Assembly (NCBI GenBank): GCA_003518245.1
Contig: DOZA01000063.1
Span: 1 to 6,209 of the forward strand
DNA length: 6,209 nucleotides
Reading direction: 5' to 3'
Origin: Bacteroidales bacterium
GTDB lineage: Bacteria; Bacteroidota; Bacteroidia; Bacteroidales; VadinHA17
Shown here one piece after another: positions 1-5,681 of the stretch. The position numbers and the translations under genes are program-made. Every line of letters starts with the position of its first letter. The stretch's first letter is position 1. Under the pieces are notes generated by a model. That model worked only from the letters and a program-made list of their open reading frames with translations. It ran no database searches and was not told where the DNA came from.

Positions 1-31
1 TCTTCGGTCGCTTTGCTCCCTCAGCATGACA
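1..31. repeat. Edge of a probable dispersed intergenic repeat
   Basis: The stretch TTCGGTCGCTTTGCTCCC followed by TCAGCATGACA resembles the short dispersed repeats of the type GTCATxCTGAGCGxAGCGAAGGA, seen between genes in many bacterial genomes. It begins directly after the stop codon of the CGGC-domain gene and runs off the window, so its full length and any inverted partner are not visible. It may act as a 3' end or terminator element for the gene cluster. The identification rests on recalled resemblance only. Confidence 0.5.
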
Positions 32-481
32 TTAGTTGTAAGCTATACGTGTGTCTTTGTCGGGCAGTGCATCCTTGATCCTTCCCTGCCATGCGGGTGA
101 ATTCCATGTACCCAGGGCTGTGTGCGTCTGAAGGTATTTTTCGGGTATGGGGTGTGTGCCAAGAACTACCCTGACCCCATATCTCTCTTCAATATATTTT
201 TTAAAATAATCAATTCGGGGGCAGGGAGGGTAACCTACCAGTAATCCTGTTGCAAGGTGAATAACTTCAGCACCGTTCTTTATCATTTCCTCCGGCACAT
301 ATTCAATATTTCCTCCCGGGCAACCACCGCATGTACCATAACCAACAAGCTCCAGCTCTTCGTCTTTATCATAAATACTGAAAGCCCCTTCATGGTTCCT
401 TAGTGAACGCAGGCCGTTACCACCGCCACACATCCTGTAACGGTCGCAGATAATGATTCCTATCTTTGTTGTTTTACTCAT
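32..481 (-). CDS. CGGC-domain protein, putative metal-binding
   Basis: This 149-residue protein belongs to the CGGC-domain family, small cysteine-rich cytosolic proteins of anaerobes and archaea thought to bind metal; no reaction is established. The N-terminus has a short beta strand (KIGIIICDRYRMCGGG) with Cys12 and Cys18. The name-giving CGGCPGG follows at 51-57, with Cys51 and Cys54. A further Cys87 lies in PPCPR, and a VLGTHP segment is at 106-111. These five cysteines and nearby histidines could form a metal site. From memory, other members have a cysteine shortly after Cys18 where this protein has CGGGNG, so one ligand may be missing. There is no signal peptide. The start ATG lies 11 bp after the DUF4405 stop, so the two are probably co-transcribed and this is the last gene of the block. 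A repeat follows the stop immediately. The family call is fairly secure, the function unknown. Confidence 0.85.
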   Translation of the reverse strand: MSKTTKIGIIICDRYRMCGGGNGLRSLRNHEGAFSIYDKDEELELVGYGTCGGCPGGNIEYVPEEMIKNGAEVIHLATGLLVGYPPCPRIDYFKKYIEERYGVRVVLGTHPIPEKYLQTHTALGTWNSPAWQGRIKDALPDKDTRIAYN

Positions 482-492
482 CTTTTTATTTG

Positions 493-1245
493 TTATTTAC
501 GCCTGTAATTATGTATTATCAATTTAATATCGCTCATTGTAAACCCGTAAGATCTCCTTAAGCGGCCAAGCTTCTCATTGCCGCTGACTGATGCAGGCAA
601 ATCAAGCTCCTTGATTATATAGCTTACCGGAACATTATATCTTAACGACACGTCAATAAGGCTCATTGATCCCAGTACTTCAATATCAGGGTCTATATCA
701 TGTCGTTCAAACCCTGATTCCTTTTCCTCAGTTGTCTTTATTGTTTCTTTAATTACAGCCTGTTCCTTTTCCACGGGGATGGCCTTTTTTTCCTGCTGTA
801 TTCTCTGCACTGCTGCTGGGATTTGCTGGTGTTCACCCCCATACAAGAACCTGTCCCTGCCATCTCCCATTTCCGTTACTTTAATATTTATAATAAAGGG
901 AAATATTATAATGAAGAATAGCAGGAAAGCAAAGGTTATAATAATTAGATTACTTTCTGCATTTGTATTAACAATTTTTCTCAGGTATGATTTAAGGTTC
1001 TTCCAGTGTAATATTATATGCAACACCAGAAATGCAACAAATAATATCGCACATATAAGGTGTACTGTTCCCCATTGGTGTCGGTCCCAACCAAGGAATG
1101 TAAGATCAACATTACGTCCGTAAATAACCCATCGTTTTGATCCCGGGACAAGAATATACTTAATCATAAGTCCCAGTCCGCTCATAATGGCCAGGAACAG
1201 GAACATCAGGACATCAACAAGAAGGAAAAGGTTTGATTTTTTCAT
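493..1245 (-). CDS. DUF4405 cytochrome-b-like membrane protein with C-terminal helical domain
   Basis: This 250-residue inner-membrane protein has three predicted membrane helices, at about 6-30, 61-80 and 98-120. Histidines 56, 62, 76 and 80 lie in or next to the second helix (RHQWGTVHL, VLHIILHW), as in DUF4405 proteins, which resemble small di-haem cytochrome b subunits; haem binding here is inferred. After the third helix comes a charged linker (about 145-182), then a compact domain at 185-250 (SMSLIDVSLRYNVPVSYII, NEKLGRLRRSYGFTMSDI) that looks helical. I recall similar tails on DUF4405 and polyferredoxin-type membrane proteins of anaerobes, probably as a docking module. A plausible role is passing electrons between the quinone pool and soluble partners such as the flavoprotein or Fe-S ATPases encoded upstream. 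It is separated from the flavoprotein gene by 93 bp holding a terminator-like hairpin, so its expression may be partly uncoupled. The ATG at 1245 gives a normal start, with no strong ribosome site. Confidence 0.8.
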   Translation of the reverse strand: MKKSNLFLLVDVLMFLFLAIMSGLGLMIKYILVPGSKRWVIYGRNVDLTFLGWDRHQWGTVHLICAILFVAFLVLHIILHWKNLKSYLRKIVNTNAESNLIIITFAFLLFFIIIFPFIINIKVTEMGDGRDRFLYGGEHQQIPAAVQRIQQEKKAIPVEKEQAVIKETIKTTEEKESGFERHDIDPDIEVLGSMSLIDVSLRYNVPVSYIIKELDLPASVSGNEKLGRLRRSYGFTMSDIKLIIHNYRRK

Positions 1246-1266
1246 AGAGCCTGACTTATCAGTTTT

Positions 1267-1314
1267 AAAAAAGAAATATTGAGACTGTCCTTGAGACGGG
1301 ACAGTCCCATATTT
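1267..1314 (-). terminator. Hairpin plus T-tract between flavoprotein and DUF4405 genes
   Basis: On the minus strand an 8-bp perfect stem (GGACTGTC... wait arm pair GACTGTCC at 1283-1290 and GGACAGTC at 1299-1306) encloses an 8-base loop. An outer 6-bp stem pairs AAATAT (1274-1279) with ATATTT (1309-1314) across a small 3x2 internal loop. The transcript then runs into six U residues (A6 at 1267-1272 on the plus strand). This is the form of an intrinsic terminator or a leaky attenuator that lowers expression of the two downstream genes. The GGGACAGTCCC core also resembles REP-type palindromes, so it could be a single REP element co-opted as a terminator. Confidence 0.65.
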
Positions 1315-1338
1315 CAGACTGCTGAATAAAAGACAAGA

Positions 1339-2703
1339 TTACAAACCATTTTTAAACATTATTTTAGATGATGCATCTTCAGCAGCCTTAATTAAGGGGT
1401 AGCCGGCCGGTGAGGCAGTAAGAAGCGGGTGTGTACCTATCTGGGCAGTAAGAAGAGCATTTATTGGCATCCTGTTTTCAATAATTATACCTATTGTATT
1501 TGTCAGCTCTCCAATAGAAAGTCCGCCTGATACTTCTCCACCGAGGATTACTCCTGATTCTTTCCCTACTATAAGTTTAACAGACTGTTTATGTGTATCT
1601 TCAAGAGTGCCGGGGTGACGGTCAATTCCTTCGAATTGACCTGTAACTATATCAAATCCTTCTCCCCTGGCAACTGTTTCAGTAAGACCTGCAACACCAA
1701 TACCTGTATTGCCTATTGCTGTGCAGAAAATTGAGATAGTACCGCTGAAAGTTTTAATGACTGATAATTTATACAGGTTCATGCCTGCAATACGGGCTTC
1801 TGCACAGGCAGTTGAAGCAAGCATGACATTGCTCGGTTTTCTTGTTACAAAGTCCCTCTTCTCAGCACAGTCGCCAACAGCAAATATATTAAGATCTTCA
1901 GTTCTCATATACTCATCGACACTGATTGATCCGAACTGGTTTAACCTGAGACCTGATTCTTCTGCCAGTTTAGTGTTTGGGTTGTATCCCAGTGATAAAA
2001 TAACAGCATCAGCTTCAATTTTTTCACCGCTTTCAAGCAATACTCCTTCAACTTTCTTATCTCCCAGAATCTCTGTAACACCTGCGTTGGTCATTACTGT
2101 AATCCCTCTGTCTTTCAAAAGCTCTTCGATAACAATTGATACCTCTTCATCAAAAGCCAGCCCAAGTGCATGGGGTAATTTTTCTATAAGTATTACTTCT
2201 TTCCCTGCCTTTTTGACCTCATCGGATATCTCAACACCTATAAAGCCTGCTCCAATGGTTACAACTTTCCTGACACCTTCGAGTTTCTTCTGCATCTCAT
2301 CCAGGTATATTTTATTCTTGGGAACGGTATAAACATTTTCAAGGTCTGTTCCCTTAAGCCATTTTGGTATCTTTGGCATAGATCCTGTACCCAGGACAAG
2401 CTTGCCATATTTTACTTGTTCACCCGATTTGAGAGTTACCACACATTCTTCACGATCAAGTTTAGTTGCCTCCTCATAAATAATATCTATATTATTTGCT
2501 CCAAACATTTTTTCTGCAGGTAATAAATCATTATCAGATGAACCTACTGAACCGAAAATATAAGGTATACCACAGGGTATAAGGGTTTTCCTCATCATTG
2601 TAACAACGGTAAATTTCTTATCCGGATAAACCCTCTTTCCGGTTGTTGCAGCTACCAGTCCGGCAGCGCTGCTGCCAATCACTAAAACGTCAGTGTACTT
2701 CAT
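1339..2703 (-). CDS. CoA-disulfide-reductase-like FAD/NAD(P)H oxidoreductase
   Basis: This 454-residue flavoprotein belongs to the single-cysteine branch of the pyridine nucleotide-disulfide reductases (CoA-disulfide reductase, NADH oxidase, NADH peroxidase, persulfide reductase). It shows an N-terminal FAD-binding fold (VLVIGSSAAG, 7-15) and the redox-active Cys44 in LIPCGIPY, the position of the catalytic Cys in CoA-disulfide reductases. The NAD(P)H-binding motif GAGFIGVE is at 151-158, the second FAD motif AVGDCAE at about 275-281, and the C-terminal dimerisation domain runs from about 320 to 450. The length matches the simple form; there is no fused rhodanese domain. It should use NAD(P)H to reduce CoA disulfide, a persulfide, polysulfur or oxygen, but the substrate cannot be told from sequence. 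The start lies only 4 bp after the stop of the ORP-like gene, so it belongs to the operon and may supply or remove thiols or sulfide for cluster chemistry. Confidence 0.9.
   Translation of the reverse strand: MKYTDVLVIGSSAAGLVAATTGKRVYPDKKFTVVTMMRKTLIPCGIPYIFGSVGSSDNDLLPAEKMFGANNIDIIYEEATKLDREECVVTLKSGEQVKYGKLVLGTGSMPKIPKWLKGTDLENVYTVPKNKIYLDEMQKKLEGVRKVVTIGAGFIGVEISDEVKKAGKEVILIEKLPHALGLAFDEEVSIVIEELLKDRGITVMTNAGVTEILGDKKVEGVLLESGEKIEADAVILSLGYNPNTKLAEESGLRLNQFGSISVDEYMRTEDLNIFAVGDCAEKRDFVTRKPSNVMLASTACAEARIAGMNLYKLSVIKTFSGTISIFCTAIGNTGIGVAGLTETVARGEGFDIVTGQFEGIDRHPGTLEDTHKQSVKLIVGKESGVILGGEVSGGLSIGELTNTIGIIIENRMPINALLTAQIGTHPLLTASPAGYPLIKAAEDASSKIMFKNGL
1620..1641. repeat. Perfect 9-bp inverted repeat inside the flavoprotein gene
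   Basis: GGTCAATTC (1620-1628) and GAATTGACC (1633-1641) form a perfect 9-bp stem with a 4-base loop within codons for GQFEGIDR. No T-tract follows on the minus strand, so it is not a terminator. It may be a chance result of codon choice; it is recorded as a visible structure only. Confidence 0.35.
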
Positions 2704-2707
2704 AATG

Positions 2708-3052
2708 TTATCTTTTAAAAATTTTTAATTGTTTATTATCGAAAGCCTCCAGGGCCTCTTTTATTTTCATGTTTTCTGCACCCGTAAATATTTCCACTCC
2801 TGCCTTTTCAAGGGCAATAGCTGCATTTTCACCCGGTCCATTACCTGTTATCAAAACATCGGCACCGATATCAAATATCAGTTTTGCTGTCTTTGGTCCT
2901 GCTCCATGTGTTTCATTCTCAATATCACTGTTATTATATGATTTAAACTCTTCACTTTCCGTGTCATATACCAGCAGGTATTCCGTCCTGCCAAAGCGCG
3001 GATCAATTTTTGAGTTCCATTTTGAACCTTTAGCTGTAAATGCAATTTTCAT
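2708..3052 (-). CDS. NifX/NafY-family (ORP-like) cofactor-binding protein, cysteine-free
   Basis: This 114-residue cytosolic protein is a single dinitrogenase iron-molybdenum cofactor domain (NifB/NifX/NafY family), an alpha/beta fold of RNase H type. Its opening (MKIAFTAKG, then DPRFGR at 17-22, HGAGPKTA at 49-56, ADVLITGNGPGENA and GVEIFTGAE) matches the subgroup containing Desulfovibrio orange protein and Thermotoga TM1290, as I recall them. Orange protein holds a Mo-Cu-sulfide cluster without covalent protein ligands. Consistent with that, this protein has no cysteine and a single histidine (His49). It probably binds or carries a metal-sulfur cofactor, but whether that is Mo-Cu is unknown. 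It starts 8 bp after the stop of the second ATPase gene and ends 4 bp before the flavoprotein gene. No nitrogenase genes are nearby, so a role in FeMo-cofactor synthesis is unlikely. Confidence 0.88.
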   Translation of the reverse strand: MKIAFTAKGSKWNSKIDPRFGRTEYLLVYDTESEEFKSYNNSDIENETHGAGPKTAKLIFDIGADVLITGNGPGENAAIALEKAGVEIFTGAENMKIKEALEAFDNKQLKIFKR

Positions 3053-3060
3053 GTTTTTTA

Positions 3061-3942
3061 TTATTTGTCGTTTATACTCTTCTTAATCGTTTCCCATGCA
3101 TTTTTTATCACTTTTATCATTTCAGTATCACCATTCTCCAGCACTGTAATACCCCTGGTAATTGCGTCAGTAAATGTATTGCTATAAGGGATATTACAGA
3201 GATGAACTACAGATTCCGAGTCAATAAAATCCATTATCCTGTTGGTTATTTCAGGGTTCAGGTCATGTTTATTAATAATACATGAAGTCTTTATATCAAA
3301 TTTCTTAACCAGTTCGTATACTCTTTTAAGATCATGCAGGCCTGAAACAGTTGGTTCAGTAACAATAACCACATAATCGGCTCCGGACAATGAAGATATC
3401 ACCGGGCAGCCAATGCCAGGTGAGCCGTCAGCTATGACGTATTTCTTATTTTCCTGTTCTGCTAATCTTTTTGCTTCTTTTTTTACTTTAGCAACCAGTT
3501 TTCCTGAGTTCTCTGCCCCTGCCCTGAGCCTGGCATGGACAAGGGTGTTTTTCATTCTTGTACCTGAGATATAAAACTGTCCAGCCTTCTGCTCTTTCAT
3601 GCTTATAGCACCTACGGGACATATCCTTTCACAGTACCCGCAACCCTCGCAATCCAGTTCTTTAACCTGGTATCTTTCTCCATCTGTTTCAATTGCATCA
3701 AAGCGGCATTTTTCCAGGCACAAGCCACATGAAGTACATACCTCATTATCAATGCTTGCCATCTGACCACTGTAGAAATCCTCATTATGAGCAAAGTCAG
3801 GTGACATAAGAAGGTGCATATCTGCAGCATCAACATCACAATCGGCAATAATAGCTTCACTTCCTGAAAGAAATGCAAATGAGGCAGACAAAGAAGTCTT
3901 TCCTGTTCCCCCTTTACCAGATATTACTACAATTTCTTTCAT
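3061..3942 (-). CDS. MinD/Mrp-type P-loop ATPase with inserted 2[4Fe-4S] ferredoxin domain (copy B)
   Basis: This 293-residue cytosolic ATPase has the deviant Walker A motif GKGGTGKT (9-16) with the signature lysine of the MinD/ParA/Mrp class, and a switch-I-like DCDVDAAD (34-41). An inserted bacterial ferredoxin domain has two four-cysteine clusters: Cys69, 72, 75, 79 and Cys98, 101, 104, 108 (followed by Pro). After it comes the switch-II region DGSPGIGCPV (172-181) with an extra conserved Cys179, and a VTEPTVSGLHDL segment (194-205). The family includes the ATPases of the orange protein complex; they are thought to load or move metal-sulfur cofactors with ATP hydrolysis, probably as dimers. 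Its partner encoded just upstream has the same layout, suggesting a heterodimer. The ATG is preceded by a good ribosome site (GAAGGTGAT) and lies 10 bp after the copy A stop. Family assignment is firm; the cofactor is not known. Confidence 0.93.
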   Translation of the reverse strand: MKEIVVISGKGGTGKTSLSASFAFLSGSEAIIADCDVDAADMHLLMSPDFAHNEDFYSGQMASIDNEVCTSCGLCLEKCRFDAIETDGERYQVKELDCEGCGYCERICPVGAISMKEQKAGQFYISGTRMKNTLVHARLRAGAENSGKLVAKVKKEAKRLAEQENKKYVIADGSPGIGCPVISSLSGADYVVIVTEPTVSGLHDLKRVYELVKKFDIKTSCIINKHDLNPEITNRIMDFIDSESVVHLCNIPYSNTFTDAITRGITVLENGDTEMIKVIKNAWETIKKSINDK

Positions 3943-3952
3943 ATCACCTTCA

Positions 3953-4801
3953 TTATTTACCCAGTATGTAATGTTTTATGCTATCAAGTGATTGTTTGAA
4001 GCTGTCTACTTTATCGTACACAAGTTCACCACGTGAATACAGCTCGGCCACCTGCCTGCTATCCGGGATCATGGCTATTATCCTGATATTATTTTTCTTA
4101 CAGTAATCTTCAACATCAGCATTGCCCACACCAAATCTGTTCAGTACTACCGTAAAGTCCTTGTTCATTTTTTGCATTGTCTCAACAGCAAGCCCCAGGT
4201 CATGAAGACCAAAAGGTGTAGGCTCAGTAACAAGTATCACTTTATCTGCATCCTTGGTTGCTTCAATTACCGGGCATGATGTGCCCGGTGGGGAATCGAG
4301 CAATATGATCTCCTTATTATCAGATATTGAATTAATATAATCCAGTGTCTGTGCAATACGTGGCACAGCCTGCTCCTGCCCAATATCAAGACGGCTTTCG
4401 ACAAAGTCGATATTACCTTTCTTATAATGTTTCAGCACGCCCATTTTTTGTTTTTGCATTGGCAGTGCAGCTGTAGGGCATAATTCTGAACAGGCATAAC
4501 AGCTATGGCATAGTTCAGGATATACAAGTATATGGGTACCCAGGTTAATTATAGCATTGAAATTGCACACCTCCTGGCATATTCCACAGTATGTACAATC
4601 ATTTTCCACCCACCCGGGTATCATTTTATACCTGTCTTCCTGGAATATCTTTTCAGCCCTGATAAAAAGGCCCGAATTAGGTTCCTCCACGTCAAGGTCA
4701 GCAAGAATAATCTGCTTTTCTTCTGACAGGTAAGAAGCAAGGTTTGTAGCCAGTGTTGTTTTACCGGTTCCCCCTTTCCCGCTTGCTATCGCTATTTTCA
4801 C
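3953..4801 (-). CDS. MinD/Mrp-type P-loop ATPase with inserted 2[4Fe-4S] ferredoxin domain (copy A)
   Basis: This is the paralogue of the ATPase encoded next to it. I chose the GTG at 4801 (282 residues) over the GTG at 4828. It begins VKIAIASGKGG, the usual family start, and clears the upstream stop by 16 bp. It also places the eight ferredoxin cysteines at 69, 72, 75, 79, 98, 101, 104 and 108, exactly as in copy B. The earlier GTG would overlap the upstream gene and add nine residues (MIIKYRCGI) not expected in the family. Other motifs are GKGGTGKT (8-15), DLDVEEPN (35-42), the switch-II region DSPPGTSCPV (169-178) with Cys176, and VTEPTPFGLHDL (191-202). It should bind ATP and two [4Fe-4S] clusters and act with copy B on a metal-sulfur cofactor carried by the flanking NifX-type proteins. 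Confidence 0.92.
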   Translation of the reverse strand: MKIAIASGKGGTGKTTLATNLASYLSEEKQIILADLDVEEPNSGLFIRAEKIFQEDRYKMIPGWVENDCTYCGICQEVCNFNAIINLGTHILVYPELCHSCYACSELCPTAALPMQKQKMGVLKHYKKGNIDFVESRLDIGQEQAVPRIAQTLDYINSISDNKEIILLDSPPGTSCPVIEATKDADKVILVTEPTPFGLHDLGLAVETMQKMNKDFTVVLNRFGVGNADVEDYCKKNNIRIIAMIPDSRQVAELYSRGELVYDKVDSFKQSLDSIKHYILGK

Positions 4802-4817
4802 TATACCACAGCGATAT

Positions 4818-5150
4818 TTAATGATCACAAAGATTCTGACCGGTCATCAATGAATCCTTAAGGTATTTTTCCACCAGTTCTCTGGGTGTACCCTCAGCCA
4901 CACCAATACATACCTGAATATTCTGAGCAGCAAACAGGCTTTGGGCTTTTTGTCCCATACCACCGGCAATTATCACATTTACACCATGTTCGGCAAGGAA
5001 CCGAGGATAAGCACCGGGCTGATGAAACGGTGGATCAACAAACTCCTCGTTTATAATACTACTATTATCAATCTCTATTACTGCGAACTTCTCACAATGA
5101 CCAAAATGAGTTGTCAGCTCATTATTAAGGGTCGGAACGGCAAATTTCAT
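4818..5150 (-). CDS. NifX/NafY-family cofactor-binding protein with Cys/His-rich ends
   Basis: This 110-residue protein is a dinitrogenase iron-molybdenum cofactor domain of the subgroup starting MKFAVPT and carrying HFGHCEKF (15-22). The middle has the typical PGAYPRFLAEHGVNVIIAGGMG (about 45-66), and the C-terminus ends in GQNLCDH. Possible metal ligands are His15, His18, Cys19, His43, His55, Cys81, Cys108 and His110, in contrast to the cysteine-free second copy encoded downstream. It probably binds a metal or metal-sulfur cofactor and hands it to, or takes it from, the ATPases. It starts 11 bp after the 65-residue gene and its stop is 16 bp before the chosen start of ATPase copy A. No nif structural genes are present, so this is a family resemblance and not evidence for nitrogen fixation. 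Confidence 0.9.
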   Translation of the reverse strand: MKFAVPTLNNELTTHFGHCEKFAVIEIDNSSIINEEFVDPPFHQPGAYPRFLAEHGVNVIIAGGMGQKAQSLFAAQNIQVCIGVAEGTPRELVEKYLKDSLMTGQNLCDH

Positions 5151-5161
5151 TATCAGTCTTA

Positions 5162-5359
5162 TTACTTATTTAACAATTCTTCCCTGATCATCGGACGTCC
5201 GCAATCAGGACATTTAATAGTTGTGCATTTAACGCCCTTTGGGTGTGGTATTTTTCTCCCGCATTTAGCACATACGCAAACCCCCCCGGGGCCATAGCTA
5301 CCACCTTTATTCCTTCCTCTGCCACCTTCCTGGCTATAACCTCTTCCCTGTACCATCAT
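5162..5359 (-). CDS. Small cysteine-rich zinc-ribbon or rubredoxin-like protein
   Basis: This 65-residue protein has a Gly/Arg/Ser-rich N-terminal third (about 5-26) and then a compact metal-binding part: Cys28, Cys30 and Cys33 in CVCAKCG, and Cys45, Cys50 and Cys53 in KCTTIKCPDCG. The CxxC pairs Cys30/Cys33 and Cys50/Cys53 are the likely four ligands for Zn or Fe. Similar short proteins accompany DUF5320 and NifX-type genes in anaerobes, but I know no function. The ATG at 5359 overlaps the stop of the DUF5320-like gene in an ATGA arrangement, so translation is probably coupled. A second ATG follows directly at 5356, one codon in, so the start is uncertain by one residue. It could be a metal donor or small electron carrier for the cluster. 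Confidence 0.8.
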   Translation of the reverse strand: MMVQGRGYSQEGGRGRNKGGSYGPGGVCVCAKCGRKIPHPKGVKCTTIKCPDCGRPMIREELLNK

Positions 5360-5667
5360 TCTTTAATTTTTGATAGTTTGTCTTCCAGAAATGAAAGATG
5401 CTCTTTAAGGTCTTCTATTTCCCTTTCAATATGCTTCTTCTCATTTACCGTACCTGCTTCATACGTTGGAGTAGGTATACTGTGCCACATAAACCTGCGG
5501 CCATACCCAGATCCGAAACCACGACGAAAGCCCATACCTGCACCCCTTCCCATTCCTAATCCTTGTCCGTAATAGGTGCCTGGCTCCTCATTACCAACGC
5601 AATATCCTAAGCGTCTGCCTGTCATTGGACCTGTTCCTGCTGGTCCTGTTCTGTCTCCTCCTGGCAT
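5356..5667 (-). CDS. DUF5320-like Gly/Arg-rich small protein with C-terminal coiled coil
   Basis: This 103-residue protein opens with MPGGDRTGPAGTGPMTGRR, the hallmark of DUF5320-type proteins of anaerobes. A low-complexity Gly/Arg/Tyr/Met stretch follows (about 30-60, with GMGRGAGMGFRRGFG). From about 75 to 102 there is a charged, heptad-like helix (HIEREIEDLKEHLSFLEDKL), likely an oligomerising coiled coil. There is only one cysteine, Cys23. The function is unknown; such genes usually travel with NifX-type and MinD-like ATPase genes, so it may be a scaffold or accessory of the cofactor machinery. The start is certain: an excellent ribosome site lies 5 bases upstream and the preceding gene stops just before it. 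Base composition is locally shaped by the Gly/Arg codons and is not evidence of transfer. Confidence 0.85.
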   Translation of the reverse strand: MPGGDRTGPAGTGPMTGRRLGYCVGNEEPGTYYGQGLGMGRGAGMGFRRGFGSGYGRRFMWHSIPTPTYEAGTVNEKKHIEREIEDLKEHLSFLEDKLSKIKE

Positions 5668-5671
5668 AATT

Positions 5672-5679
5672 ACCTCCTT
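5672..5679 (-). promoter_or_regulatory. Strong Shine-Dalgarno of the DUF5320-like gene
   Basis: The minus strand reads AAGGAGGT, a near-ideal anti-16S match, with GGAGG ending 5 bases before the ATG at 5667. It sits in the short gap after the regulator stop. Most other genes of the block have weak or no such site, so this gene and its coupled neighbour may be made in greater amounts than the regulator. Confidence 0.8.
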
Positions 5680-5681
5680 TT

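Noticed and set aside
779..1123. A plus-strand open frame opposite the DUF4405 gene
   Set aside because: It is the complement of membrane helices and linker of a well-supported gene, and I see no promoter or ribosome site of its own.
1881..1888. A second TATATTTG match on the minus strand inside the flavoprotein gene
   Set aside because: There is no TTG at the proper distance upstream and it sits in the middle of a coding region, so it is probably a chance match.
1709..2332. A long plus-strand open frame opposite the flavoprotein gene
   Set aside because: It lies wholly inside a clearly recognisable minus-strand flavoprotein with all its cofactor motifs. Its Ser/Pro/Thr-rich translation has no recognisable domain and looks like an antisense shadow.
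4269..4289. GC-rich 8-bp hairpin (ACCGGGCA / TGCCCGGT) inside ATPase copy A
   Set aside because: It falls on the codons of the conserved PGTSCPV motif, where Pro and Gly codons readily give complementary GC runs. A stem of this length is expected about once by chance, and no T-tract follows.
3061..4801. True MinD cell-division ATPases
   Set aside because: Both proteins carry an inserted eight-cysteine ferredoxin domain, lack an evident C-terminal amphipathic membrane-targeting helix, and have no MinC or MinE neighbours.
4802..4828. GTG at 4828 as the start of ATPase copy A
   Set aside because: It would overlap the upstream gene and add nine unconserved residues. The GTG at 4801 gives the family-type start and the same cysteine numbering as the paralogue.
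2708..5150. A nitrogen-fixation (nif) locus, suggested by two NifX-family domains
   Set aside because: No nitrogenase structural or NifB/E/N genes are present. The accompanying Fe-S MinD-like ATPases and DUF134/DUF5320 genes fit the ORP-type context of anaerobes better.
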